A model generated the notes under the pieces. That model saw only the letters and a program-made list of their open reading frames with translations. It was not told the origin of the DNA and did not search any database. A DNA stretch of 64,000 nt from Erpobdella octoculata (lineage: Eukaryota; Annelida; Clitellata; Hirudinida; Erpobdellidae). The first letter of the stretch is position 1, and each line of letters begins with the position of its first letter. The stretch is from positions 15,384,312 through 15,448,311 of the forward strand of contig OZ022247.1 in NCBI GenBank assembly GCA_963978895.1, written 5' to 3'. The translations under genes and the position numbers were made by a program. Positions 45,433 to 56,023 of this stretch are shown here, one piece after another.

Positions 45433-46626
45433 TTGAAAAAAGAGGCACAGGCCGCAGTGAGAGATGCTAAAATAAACCACTGGCGTAGGTTCTGCTCTAG
45501 TCTGAACTCACACTCCAAGTTGGGAGATATGTGGAAGGCAGTTAAAAGTATTAACGGTACTCAGTCTGGATTCAGCGTTCCGGCGTTGAAAAATGACAGA
45601 GAAACCGTTTTTACCGATAAAGGCAAAGCTGATATGATTGCTCAGACAATCAGCTGGAATGCTTCCGACGCAAATCTGTTGCCCGAGTTTGTAGACCTTA
45701 AAGCCGCGGATAAAGAGAGAATCCATTATGCTCTCCAGGCTAGTGTGCTTGAAAATGATGACGTGCATGGTTTGAATGCTGACATCACACGGAAAGAGTT
45801 GGAGGAGGCTTTGCTTAAATGCTCAAAAGGCAAAAGCCCGGGACCAGACGGTATTTGCTATGAAATGTTGAAGGAAATCGGTAGTAGTGGGTTGGATAAA
45901 CTACTGGAGTTTATCAACCTTCTGTGGGCGAAAGGAGAGGTACCAGACATGTGGAGAGAATCTACGGTCGTTCCTCTACTCAAGCCCGGGAAAGATCCGT
46001 CGGATCCAAACTCCTACCGACCAATTTCTTTAACATCGTCTCTGTGCAAATTGGCAGAACGAATCATAGCAAATCGCCTAAAGCACTATCTAGAGGTATC
46101 CAACCTGATTAACCGTGAGCAATCCGGGTTTCGAAAAGGACGAGGATGCACAGACCACATCCTAAGACTCCAGAACGACGTGAAGCAATCGATGTGGAAA
46201 GGAGGTGGCACACTGGCGGTTTTTCTCGACCTCGAGAAAGCTTTTGACCTTGTGTGGAGAGACGGATTGCTATGGAAAATGTCTACCCTTGGCATAGGCA
46301 GACGAATGCTAAAATGGATCCAGGCGTTTCCGAGCGACCGAGTAGCCAGTGTGAGAGTAAGTAACACGCTGTCTGACACTGTTCAGATAGCAAATGGCAC
46401 TCCCCAGGGCTCGGTTCTTAGTCCACTCCTGTTTCTATTATTGCTACATGACCTACCAAGCAGAGAGGTCCATGGGCTACGAACGTCTGTTTTTGCTGAT
46501 GATGTTGCGGTGTGGGTTACCGGTAAAAATTCCCACGATATGCAGCATCACCTTCAAGAACGGATGAACCAGGTTCAAAACTTCCTTGCAAAGTGGGGAT
46601 TCAAGCTATCAGCAAAAAATCTGTAG
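45433..46626 (+). CDS. LINE reverse transcriptase, N-terminal part
   Basis: 397 codons open to a stop at 46626. The linker region (WRRFCSSLNSHSKLGDMWKA) leads into RT motifs GKSPGPDGICYEMLKE, LLKPGKDPSDPNSYRPISL, EQSGFRKGRGCTDHIL, AVFLDLEKAFDLVW with its Asp, NGTPQGSVLSPLLF and the catalytic FADD in TSVFADDVAVWV. The first Met is internal, with homologous codons upstream of a frameshift near 45358. Good preservation suggests relatively recent insertion. Confidence 0.9.
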   Translation: MKKEAQAAVRDAKINHWRRFCSSLNSHSKLGDMWKAVKSINGTQSGFSVPALKNDRETVFTDKGKADMIAQTISWNASDANLLPEFVDLKAADKERIHYALQASVLENDDVHGLNADITRKELEEALLKCSKGKSPGPDGICYEMLKEIGSSGLDKLLEFINLLWAKGEVPDMWRESTVVPLLKPGKDPSDPNSYRPISLTSSLCKLAERIIANRLKHYLEVSNLINREQSGFRKGRGCTDHILRLQNDVKQSMWKGGGTLAVFLDLEKAFDLVWRDGLLWKMSTLGIGRRMLKWIQAFPSDRVASVRVSNTLSDTVQIANGTPQGSVLSPLLFLLLLHDLPSREVHGLRTSVFADDVAVWVTGKNSHDMQHHLQERMNQVQNFLAKWGFKLSAKNL

Positions 46627-47090
46627 CGGTCTGTTTCACACACTCTCGAAAATTCCGTCAGAACTCTCCGAAAATCCATATAGGTAGCTACGCCCTGGAT
46701 TGGAGCACATCAGTTCGTTTTCTCGGAGTAATATTCGACAGTAAACTGAACTGGGGTCGTCACATTGACTTAATAGTCAAACGGTGCAAACAAAGACTGA
46801 ACGTGATGAGGCTATTAACTACTCTCACGTGGGGCTGCAATAAGCAGACCCTAATGCTCTACTACCGATGCTCGATTCGGTCGGTAATAGAGTACGGTTG
46901 CGAAGCATTTGATAGTGCCTCGTCTACCTGCAAAGGTAGACTTGACAGGCGACAGCACGCTGCCCTAAGAACGGCGTGCGGGTCAATGACCTGCACAGGA
47001 CTGGCCGCTCTTCAGGTGGAGTGTGGTGATCCACCCTTAGACCTGAGGCGCAAAAATCATCCCAAGCCACCCGGCGCGGGAGATTTTTGA
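46593..47090 (+). CDS. LINE RT thumb/connection region (frameshifted)
   Basis: Continues the protein in another register after the stop at 46626: ALDWSTSVRFLGVIFDSKLN, MRLLTTLTWGCNKQTLMLYY, RSVIEYGCEAF, LDRRQHAALRTACGSM. It ends at a further frameshift near 47060-47090. Confidence 0.85.
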   Translation: MGIQAISKKSVAVCFTHSRKFRQNSPKIHIGSYALDWSTSVRFLGVIFDSKLNWGRHIDLIVKRCKQRLNVMRLLTTLTWGCNKQTLMLYYRCSIRSVIEYGCEAFDSASSTCKGRLDRRQHAALRTACGSMTCTGLAALQVECGDPPLDLRRKNHPKPPGAGDF

Positions 47091-47178
47091 GCCAGTCGGG
47101 AAACAGCAGACACGGAAATGGAAACAATTTTTCCATCGATACTGCTTCAGGAGAAAGCAAAAAATTTCTAAAGCACCG

Positions 47179-48213
47179 ATGGCCAAACGGGTGTCGGTAC
47201 TAAACGAAATGGTTGCAAGAATGAAACCAAAGGAGCTGTCAACTCCTGCGATGCCACCGTGGAAATACAACCCTCCTCATTTTGACGAAGGGCTTGTAGG
47301 GTTAACCAAAGAAGACCCAACGCTCTTACCAAGAGCGCTGGAACTTCTGGATACATACCGGGATCACACCCGGATGTACACCGATGCCTCCAACATTGGA
47401 AGCAGAGTCGCAGTTGGTGGGTTTGTCCCGAGATCTAGCTGTCGGTTCAGCCTTAGAGTGACGGACGATGTCTCGATTTTTACAGCCGAACTGACAGCGA
47501 TCAAAAAAGGAATCGAGTGGATGGCCAGACCTGACGGTCCAGCCAAATTGGCGCTGTTCACGGACTCGTACAGTTCTGTACTGGTTCTTAAAAACAGCGC
47601 TAACGCTAACAAATCCCCATTAGTTGCTTCAACCTTAGCGTTAATCGACTCGATTATGCGTGAAGGTAGAGAAGTAACGGTGATCTGGGTTCCCAGTCAC
47701 GTGGGCATTACTGGTAATGAAGCTGCTGATCGACTTGCTAAAAGTGCGATCAAGCATGCAGAAGTCGAACTTGTGATCGAGAGAGAACTAGTAGACTTCA
47801 AGAGGGCCATCAGGAAAAAGATAATGCGTGAGTGGCAAAAAAGATGGGATGAGGAATCCCATAGCCGCCATTACTGGTCTATTGAGTCGAAAGTCTCTCA
47901 AAAAATCAAGTTCGCCACAACGCCCCGGTGCAAGGAAGTTGCCATTACCAGACTCCGTTTAGGTAAATGTCGACTGAACCATTACTTAAAAATTTTGGAC
48001 TTGCATGAGTTTTGTTTGTGCGAAACTTGCAGGAGTCCGGTAACTGTTGAACACTGGGTGCTCAACTGCAGGGCAACAGGTCATCCTAGAGCCAAGATGA
48101 GAAGAATCTGCAGACGGTTCAAGCAAGAACCCACCCTGCCAGTCGTCTTAAAGTCTCCACGATGCCAGGACGTCATCTACTCCTGGATCAAGGATCACAA
48201 CATCGCGCTGTGA
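47179..48213 (+). CDS. LINE RNase H and C-terminal Cys/His region
   Basis: 344 codons. RNase H motifs: MYTDASNIGSRVAVGG (first Asp), FTAELTAIKKGIEWM (Glu), LALFTDSYSSVLVL (Asp), VIWVPSHVGITGNEAADRLA (His/Asp). The C-terminus has CLCETC and HWVLNC, a Cys2-His-Cys arrangement. The RT + RNase H combination is typical of the I group of LINEs. Read from a Met after a frameshifted spacer. Confidence 0.9.
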   Translation: MAKRVSVLNEMVARMKPKELSTPAMPPWKYNPPHFDEGLVGLTKEDPTLLPRALELLDTYRDHTRMYTDASNIGSRVAVGGFVPRSSCRFSLRVTDDVSIFTAELTAIKKGIEWMARPDGPAKLALFTDSYSSVLVLKNSANANKSPLVASTLALIDSIMREGREVTVIWVPSHVGITGNEAADRLAKSAIKHAEVELVIERELVDFKRAIRKKIMREWQKRWDEESHSRHYWSIESKVSQKIKFATTPRCKEVAITRLRLGKCRLNHYLKILDLHEFCLCETCRSPVTVEHWVLNCRATGHPRAKMRRICRRFKQEPTLPVVLKSPRCQDVIYSWIKDHNIAL

Positions 48214-48497
48214 TCAACGACCGGCCATCCAGCTTAATCCGGGATTGAGGATGACAGCAGGATGGCAATCCAGGAACGGTTATAGTAGGAAGAGGAAAAA
48301 GGAAGAAAAAGAATATTCTAGATTCATATTCTACTGAATTTTTCCTCTTCCTAAAGTGTTATTATTTAGCAATTTTCTGGCTTTTCTTATTTCCTTTCTT
48401 TTTTCCTTTTTCTCCTCCCAACCCCTACCCTTCCCTCCCATTCCCCACGTCTAAAAATACTATGTATAAGGACATTAAACTATCATAAAAAAAAAAA
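48214..48497 (+). other. LINE 3' UTR with poly(A)
   Basis: Non-coding, C/T-rich near 48400, ending with GTCTAAAAATACTATG, then TAAGGACATTAAACTATCAT and about a dozen A. A similar 3' end occurs at 54885-54935. Confidence 0.8.
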
Positions 48498-48772
48498 AAA
48501 CATTACAACTTATTTAATACTCATCCGAAATCGATAATATTAGGTACAAATAAAAAACAACACAATATCTATACAACGTACTAAAAATTATTATCGAAAA
48601 CTTAATAGGAAAAACGCTAGAACCCGAAGCACACGAAAATCGAGCAAGTTTGATTAATAAGCGAACGGACGCTACCCTTCTAGTCGGCGTTTTTCATCGC
48701 GCTCTCCGCCTAGTCCGCGCAATAAAGTTATTCATTACAAAATTACAATCGACGATGGAGACAACCGTGACA
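48498..48772 (-). repeat. 5' LTR, second part
   Basis: Matches the left LTR from ACAACTTATTTAATACTC to CAACCGTGACA; followed by GCCAC. Confidence 0.85.
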
Positions 48773-49290
48773 GCCACACTTGGAATACTGTGTGCAGGCA
48801 TGGAGCCCTTGTCTTAAGAAAGATATCTACATAATTGAGAAAGTGCAAAGAAGAGCTACAAAGATGATTGCTGAGTTGAAAGGACTGAACTATGAACAAC
48901 GTTTGAGTAGATGTAATCTGACCACAATTGAAAAGAGGAGGACTAGAAGAGACTTAATTGAGACCTAAAAATTATTGACTGGATTGGTTGACCTAAATCC
49001 GGAAAGATTTTTTGAAAGATCGAGATATGAAAGTACCAGAGGGCACAACTTTAAGCTATAAAAGAAAAGGGAGAGTTCAATGAAACAAAACTTCATCAGT
49101 GACGAATGAATGGAATAAATTTGAGAATGAAGTCGTGAATGCTGAAACTGTTGAAGAATTTAAAATTAAATTATGTAAATATGGTTTTTAAATCTTTGAT
49201 GGTGGATCTCACACACGATTATTATTAATTGTTCTGATTCACTTTAAAAAATAAACGTTATGTTATGTTATGATATGTTATGTAATCAAA
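48773..49290 (+). pseudogene. CR1-like LINE RT, 3' piece and tail
   Basis: Resumes the RT C-terminus with HLEYCVQAWSPCLKKDIYII, EKVQRRATKMIAELKGLNYE and LTTIEKRRTRRDLIE. After a stop, NPERFFERSRYESTRGHNFK and NAETVEEFKIKLCKYG follow. The 3' end carries TTATG-type repeats (49257-49282). The single split by the LTR element is supported by the duplication GCCAC. Confidence 0.85.
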
Positions 49291-49299
49291 CCACACACA

Positions 49300-50157
49300 C
49301 ACACCTTATGGAAGCCTTTTTTCGTTTGTGTCGATGTTGTTGCCAGCTTTCCGAGTTTATTACTTTATCGATATTTTTGGTCATTGTTAAAATTTACAGA
49401 CTTTTATTGTGATTTTTTAGGAAACTAAACTTTGGTTTCAGTTGAATCGATTGATTGCGTTCGAAAATTATTCAGCACGTTTTTTTATCTATCTCTCGGG
49501 GCAAAGGCTTCCGACAGCGATGATTCGTTTTCTCCCCAGAGAAGAACAAGCTCAACAAAAGCGAAACAACTGCTAATCCAAGTTACCGAGCCAATGACAA
49601 CCAAATAGAACAAATAGACGTAAAAGATTTGGCCACCAGCATTCTTGCAAGCAGGAAAAAAACAATCGATGCAGTCCCCAGCTAGAAGGGTCCACAGAAC
49701 CATCTACAACCGACGACAAGCAAACTGAATAACCAACAGGCGTTGAATGGACAGCTCAACAACGTCGTCAAATTGATTAATATGTCAGATCTAGCCAAAA
49801 TCAATTCATTAAAGATCTAAGACAATCTTTCACAAATTCTAAATCGCCAACTAAAGATAACCAGAAAGGGAAAAAAGTCAGAATCATAACCTTGGAAAGT
49901 GAAAAGGAAAAACTAGAGAACTTATGGGAAATGCCGGCTATCAGGTTAGGTTTCTAAAAAACCATTAAATAATAAAACCAAAATGACATCCCGATAGCAA
50001 CTATCACAAATAATTTGGAACTGCTACAGCAGTCCGCATCAAAGACAAAACAAACAGAAGGTTTCAGGATACAACTGCTGTCATCCTCGACTTCGAGCTG
50101 AATCAGACCTTCCGAAACACCGCAAAATCTTTTTTTGTCCTTCAGGTTGAAAGAATT
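49300..50157 (+). pseudogene. Second LINE, ORF1 first part
   Basis: Decayed. The last about 150 bp in one frame (FRIKDK-like region: AVRIKDKTNRRFQDTTAVIL, then DFELNQTFRNTAKSFFVLQV) matches the segment that precedes the zinc knuckles in LINE Gag-like ORF1 proteins. The remainder lies after the Helitron block, at 54188. Confidence 0.65.
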
Positions 50158-51777
50158 TATATATATAAAAAAACATGTCCTGACTGACTGACTGACTGAC
50201 TGACTGATGACTGACTGATAATCAACGCCGAGATCAAACGCCTCATCCTAGGAACGTGAAATTTGGAACTTATATTACTTTTATTGCGTAAGCATCCACT
50301 AAGAAAGGATTTTTGAAAATTTTGCTCCTGAGGGGAAAAAACTGGAACACAAACTTTTTTCTAAAACAATGTATATCTCGAAAACCAAAAATGAGGAGAT
50401 TTTGAAATTTGGTATATAGATTCTTTTTGAAAAATAAAAAGATACGTGTTTCATCATTTTTTGAAAATTCGGTTTCCCGGACCTCAAATGTGGGTTGGAA
50501 AATTGGGCTATTTGGTTTTTAAAGTAGCTTCTACTCAAAAACTGTTAATGCTACAGGAGTAAAAATTAGTATTTAGTTTCTACTCCAAAAATAATGAAAT
50601 ACGTGTTTTAGCATTTTTTGAAAATTTGATTTCCAGGACTTCAAATGTGGGGTGGAAAATAGGGTTATTTGTTTTTTAAAGTAACTGCTACTCAAAATCG
50701 AAAAAACCACAGATTTAAAAATTAGTATTTAGTTTCTATTCTAAAAATAAAGATATACGTGTTTCATCATTTTTTTATAAATTTGGTTTCCAGGACCTTA
50801 AATTTGGGCTGGACAATAGGATTACATGGTTTTTAAAGAAACTGATACTCAAAAACTGTAAATGCTACAAAAGTAAAAATTAGTATTTAGTTTCTACTCT
50901 AAAAATAATGATATACGTGTTTCACTATTTCTTGAAAATTTGGTTTTCAGGACCTCAAATGTGGGGTGGAAAATTGGGTTACTTGGTGTTTAAAGTAACT
51001 GCTACTCAAAAACTGTAAATGCTACAAAAGTAAAAATTAGTATTTAGCTTCTACTCTAAAAATAAGGATATATGAAATTTTGGTTTTCATGATCTCAAAT
51101 GTGGGGTGGAAAAAGGTTTCTTTGGTTTTTAAAATAACTGCTACTCAAAAACTGTGAATGCTACAGATGTCAAAATTAGTATTTAGTATTTACTCAAAAA
51201 ATAATGATATAAGTGTTTCAACATTTTTTAAAAATTTGGTTTCCAGGACCTCAAATGTGGGGTGGAAATAAAGGTTATTTGATTTCAAAATAACTGCTAC
51301 TCAAAAACTGTAAGTGCTACAAATGTAAAAATTAGTATTTTGAAGTTTTGTGCCGGTTAAAAGTAGCTAAGTCCAGTTTATCACCGGTTGGGCCAAGCCG
51401 TTGTTTTAGAGTCTTCACACGGGCCAGGCCAAACCTTAAATCAAAGTGGGACGGGCCGAGGTTTTTCACCAAGTATATAGATATTTTAGTGATTTTAGGG
51501 TCTTCAGTTGGGCCGGGCCAAACCTGAAGTCAAGGTGGGACGGGCCGAAGTTTTTCATCAAGTATATAGAACTTCTAAGCCTGTAAGAATGGGCCGGGCC
51601 TAATTCAAACGGGCTGTTCCGGGCCAGGAGTTTAGGTTTTTAAAACGGGCAGGGCTAAGTTGTCGACCGGCCGAGCCGAGACCTAAAAAATTGATCCGTG
51701 CAGTACTCTACTATGTATGCACGGTTCAAATTCTCTAATTTCATGCGAGCGAAGCCGCTACGGGCACTGCTAGTATG
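50158..51777 (+). mobile_element. Helitron-like non-autonomous element 1
   Basis: The left part has AACATGTCCTGACTGACTGA followed by further TGAC repeats and AATCAACGCCGAGATCAAAC. The body consists of about 157-bp tandem units. The right end is GCGAGCGAAGCCGCTACGGG then CACTGCTAGT, matching a Helitron-style CTAGT terminus. No Rep/helicase gene. Confidence 0.65.
50300..51345. repeat. About 157-bp tandem repeat array (Helitron body)
   Basis: The phrase TCAAATGTGG recurs at 50484, 50641, (TTAAATTTGG) 50798 and 50955, a steady 157-bp period, together with CTACTCAAAAACTGTAAATG and AAAATTAGTATTTAGTTTCT. Confidence 0.88.
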
Positions 51778-51960
51778 CTATAAAAGATTTTTGTATTATA
51801 CGTAATATATATTGTCGTTTTTAATAATAATAAAACCATAGATATGAATAAAACAAATCGTTACATTTTGGCTGCATTAGAAACGTTGCAGTAACTTCTT
51901 TTTAGTCGCAAATTACATGTTACTTTTCCGTTACATTGGAAACGTTGCAGAAACGTTTCT
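51778..51960. other. Spacer between Helitron-like blocks
   Basis: Unrelated AT-rich sequence with a short direct repeat (CGTTACATT/GAAACGTTGCAG, twice). No gene. Confidence 0.5.
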
Positions 51961-52885
51961 TTTTAGGAGGAGATTCAAAAATGAGGAGATTTTGAAATTT
52001 GGGATATAGATTCTTTTTGAAAAATAAAAAGATACGTGTTTCACCATTTTTTGAAAATTCGGTTTCCCGGACCTCAAATGTGGGTTGGAAAATTGGGTTA
52101 TTTGGTTTTTAAAGTAGCTTCTACTCAAAAACTGTTAATGCTACAGGAGTAAAAATTAGTATTTAGTTTCTACTCCAAAAATAATGAAATACGTGTTTTA
52201 GCATTTTTTGAAAATTTGGTTTCCAGGACTTCAAATGTGGGGTGGAAAATAGGGCTAATTGTCTTTTATAGTAACTGCTACTCAAAAACAGTAAATACCA
52301 CAGATGTAAAAATTATTATTTAGTTTCTTTTCTAAAAATAAAGATAGACGTGTTTCACCATTTTTTACAAATTTTGTTTCCCGGACCTCAAATGTGGGTT
52401 GGAAAATTGGGTTATTTGGTTTTTAAAGTAGCTTCTGCTCAAAAACTGTTAACGCTACAAAAGTAAAAAGTAGTATTTAATTTCTACTCTGAAAATAATG
52501 ATATACGGGTTTCACAATTTTTTGAAAATTCGGTTTCCAGGACTTCAAATGTGGGGTGGAAAATAGGGTTATTTGGTTTTTAAAGTAACTGCTACTCAAC
52601 AACTGTAATTGCCACAGATGTAAAAATTAATACTTAGTATCTACTCAAAAAAAAAGATATACGTGTTTCATCATTTTTTGGGTTATTTGGTTTTTAAAGT
52701 AGCTGCTACTCAAAAACTGTTAATGCTACAGAAGTAAAAATTAGTATTTAGTTTCTACTCCAAAAATAATGAAATACGTGTTTTAGCATTTTTTGAAAAA
52801 TTTGGTTTCCAGGACATCAAATGTAAGGTGCAAAATAGAGTTATTTGATTTTAAAATTTACTGCTACTCAAAAACTGTAAGTGGT
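51961..52885. repeat. Helitron 157-bp repeat array, partial copy
   Basis: Same repeat units as 50300-51345 without the TGAC head or CTAGT end; contains at least one internally shortened unit near 52670. Confidence 0.8.
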
Positions 52886-54187
52886 AATATATATATATCT
52901 ATATATATAAAAGAACATGTCCTGACTGACTGACTGACTGACTGACTGATAATCAACGCCGAGCTCAAACGCCTCATCCTAGAAACGTGAAATTTGGAAC
53001 TTATATTACTTTTATAGCGTAAACATCCGCTAAGTAAGGATTTTTAAAAATTTTGCTCCTGAGGGGAAAAAACTGGAAAACAAACTTTTTTGTAAAACAA
53101 TGTATTTCTCGAAAATAAAAAATGAGGAAATTTTGAAATTTGGTATATAGATTCTTTTTGAAAAATAAAGATACGTGTTTCACCATTTTTTGAAAATTCG
53201 GTTTCCCGGACCTCAAATGTGGGTTCGAAAATTGGGTTATTTGGTTTTTAAAGTAGCTTCTACTCAAAAACTGTTAATGCTACAGGAGTAAAAATTAGTA
53301 TTTGGTTTCTACTCCAAAAATAATAAAATACGTGTTTTAGCATTTTTTGGAAATTTGGTTTCCAGGACTTCAAATGTGGGGTGGAAAATAGGGCTAATAT
53401 TCTTTTATAGTAACTGCTACTCAAAAACAGTAAATACCACAAATGTAAAAATTATTATTTATTTTCTTTTCTAGCATGTTTCTCATGTTTTTTTAAAGCA
53501 GGACTTCAAATATGGGGTGGAAAATAGGGTTACTTGGTTTTTAAAGTAAATGCTACTCAAAAACTGTAAATGCTACAAAAGTAAAATTAGTATTTAGTTT
53601 CTACTCTAAAAATAATGATATACGTGTTTCACCATTTTACGAAAATTTGGTTTCCAGGACCTCAAATGTGAAGTGGAAAAAAGGTTATTTGATTTTTAAA
53701 TAACTGCTACTCAAAAACTGTAAGTGCTACATATGTGAAAATTAGTATTTTGAGGTTTTGTGCCGGTTAAAAGTAAATGAGTTCAGTTTATCACCGGACG
53801 GACGGGCCAAGCCGTTATTTTAGGGTCTTCATACGGCCCTGCCCAAACCTTAAATCAAGGTGGGACAGACCAAGATTTTTAACCAAGTATATAGACATTT
53901 TAGTGATTTTAGGGTGTTCAGACGGGCCGGGCTAAACCTGAAGTCAAGGTGGGACGGGCCGAAGTTTTTAATCAAGTATATAGAACTTCTAGGCCTGTAA
54001 AAACGGGCCGGGCCTATATCAGACGGGCCGTGCCGTCCAGGAATTTTGGTTTTGGAAACGGGCTGGGCCAAGTTGTCGACGGGCCGAGCCGAGACCTAAA
54101 AAATTGATCCGTGCAGTACTCTACTATGTATACACGGTTCAAATTCTCTAATTTCATGCGAGCGAAGCCGCTACGGGCACTGCTAGT
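52886..54187 (+). mobile_element. Helitron-like non-autonomous element 2
   Basis: Begins around TATCTATATATATAAAAG, then AACATGTCCTGACTGACTGA, the repeat array, a GC-rich segment with several GGGCCGGGCC-type words, and the end GCGAAGCCGCTACGGGCACT then GCTAGT. The LINE ORF1 resumes immediately after. Confidence 0.7.
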
Positions 54188-54940
54188 ATATACATAACCC
54201 AGTTAGGTGTTTTAACTGCAACAATTTTGACCATACTGCTAAGTATTACAGGACCAAAACCTCCTGTCCAAAGTGCGCCGGGGAGCACGAAATGGAAACC
54301 GCCCACCCCCAGAACAGCCGACAAAAATTTGTGCCATCTGCAAGGTTTCTGACCACAGGACAGGCAGCGAAGAATGCCCCAAATGGCAAAAAGCAAACAA
54401 ATCAACAAACTCGCTGCAGGAAAAAAACGTCATACAGCACAGTTGCAGAAATAAGAATTTCGTATTCCGAAACCTTGAAAAACGGAGAAAAGAAGTCTAC
54501 GGCCGAAGCTGCAAATAAAACCATAACAGTAATCGGCAAATATTTACTCATTTAACTAAAAAATCAGAAACTATGCTGAACAGATCAACAGATAAAGAAA
54601 ACCTAAATCCGATACAAGAAATCATAAAAATTATAATCCAGATTTTCTGGTTATTGTCCTTTTTTGGTGAACTAAACCATCCAAATACGTGAATATTCCA
54701 CAGCGGAGCAAAGAATGCGAAAAGACAATGTGTCTATTCATGACCATCCATCTGAATCCGGAATTGAGGACTGAAACGGAGGATGGTAGGGAGGAGACTG
54801 AAAGAGAAAAGAAAAAGAAGAAAAAAGAATTTTTAGAACTATTTCCTATTGATTTTATGTTTTTTTTATAATGTCACTGTTATTGCATGTCTAAAAATAC
54901 ACGGTATGAGGACAATAAACTATTATAAAAAAATCTTTAT
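54188..54940 (+). pseudogene. Second LINE, ORF1 zinc knuckles and 3' end
   Basis: In one frame it reads HNPVRCFNCNNFDHTAK and SCPKCAGEHEME, then in another ICAICKVSDHRTGSEECPKW: three CCHC-type knuckles typical of LINE ORF1 nucleic-acid-binding proteins. ORF2 is missing. The 3' end (TCTAAAAATACACGGTATGA, then GGACAATAAACTATTATAAA) resembles the I-type LINE end at 48450-48497, so this is an internally deleted relative. Confidence 0.75.
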
Positions 54941-55168
54941 GGAACTGAGGAGTCTTATGAGTTTTATGAGTTGTAGCTTTCACTACTTTCATTGTTTATG
55001 TATAAATATAAGTTATTGTCTATTCTCGGTAAAAGTTATTAATAAAACTTTAGTTTAATTTTCAAGTCGGATCCACGCTATGCTTCTAATTTCACTATCA
55101 TTACTACTTTTTTTTAATTAGTATTTTTCGAATAAAAAATTCAAAAAAAAATTAGTGAATAAACATAC
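54941..55168. other. Intron sequence
   Basis: AT-rich, no feature supported. Confidence 0.5.
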
Positions 55169-55312
55169 TTGTGGTTTCACACGGAATTTTTTTGCCATTT
55201 ACAATCCATGAAGCAGTTGGAGTAGGACGTCCTCGGAAAGTCACACTAAAGGTCAAATTCTCACCAATCGTAGCATTACGTGACTGCAGTTTCTTGGTAA
55301 ATTTTGGTTTTT
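55169..55312 (-). CDS. Host gene exon B: first half of an I-set Ig domain
   Basis: 144-bp exon, acceptor AG before AAAAACCAAAATT and donor GTATGT. It encodes KPKFTKKLQSRNATIGENLT, FSVTFRGRPTPTASW and IVNGKKIPCETT. This is the A-to-C' part of an I-set fold with the Trp and a G-x-P turn; the usual B-strand Cys position reads Ser/Val. Phase 1 introns on both sides fit exon A (leaves one base) and exon C (starts with two bases). Confidence 0.85.
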
Positions 55313-55319
55313 CTATCCG

Positions 55320-56015
55320 AAAAAAAAAGTTATTTATCTTTTGTATATTTTTAATTTAATTTTAATTCAAGTCTACACTTTTTAAGATCACAGTTTTTAC
55401 TTTTAATAATAAAAGACCTGAAAGCTTTTTCTATTAGCGAATATCAAAAAATCGTGCCAATTAACTCATGTTTTACAACAGTTGATGTTGTATTAGCAGT
55501 GCCCGTAGTGACTTCGCTAGTTTGAAATTTGAGAATTTGAATCGTGCATGCACAGTAACTAATCTAGACAGAATATTCCCCCTCCCAAATTGTAATTTCC
55601 CCCTACAGAAATATTCCCCCTCTAAAATTGTAATTTCCCCCCCTACAGAAATTTCCAGAAAATTAAAATAATATAGCTATAAAATATAGATATCAGACTC
55701 AGTATATTATTATATCATATATTTATCAGGTGAAGACTAAAGTTTTACAATTCATTTTATAATTCTTAATAATTTAAAACATGTTAATCTTCTGATTACA
55801 AACCAACCCACCAATAGTTTAAAATGTGTGGCACAAGAGGCGCTACAGAGATAATTTAGTTTCTGAAATAGCTTTTGCAGCATCCCGTATTATAATTTCT
55901 TTGTTGTGTTTATTTTTGGACCTAGTGCCTAGTAGTAGACTACAAACACAATAGTTTTTAATATATTTTTTCTTGCTGATCAATGTACAAATTACTAAAC
56001 AGACTTGAGTAACTG
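55320..56015. other. Intron with a Helitron-end remnant
   Basis: At 55494-55560, TTAGCAGTGCCCGTAGTGAC followed by TTCGCTAG resembles the inverted terminal part of the Helitron-like elements. CCCC-rich words (TTCCCCCTC) repeat three times near 55580-55640. No gene seen. Confidence 0.5.
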
Positions 56016-56023
56016 AATATTAT

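Larger units (their letters stand above)
45187..48497 (+). mobile_element. I-clade-like LINE inserted in the 5' LTR
   Basis: Plus-strand non-LTR element, 5'-truncated in the endonuclease/RT linker (PWWNEAIAAS). It has RT, RNase H and a terminal Cys/His motif, a 3' UTR with pyrimidine-rich stretches and a poly(A) end (48486-48497). An about 70-bp portion of LTR sequence occurs on both sides. Confidence 0.9.
39816..48772 (-). mobile_element. LTR retrotransposon with gag and protease but no visible RT/integrase
   Basis: LTRs of about 829 bp: left intact (39816-40644), right split by a LINE (44858-45186 and 48498-48772). LTR ends are TGTGAC and GTGACA, and the target duplication is GCCAC. The internal region (4,213 bp) encodes a coiled-coil plus Gag-like protein, zinc knuckle, protease and a long acidic tail. 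No YxDD RT or integrase core is present. The PBS core TGGTGTCAGAAGTGGGAT is shared with the SAP-LTR elements. Confidence 0.88.
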
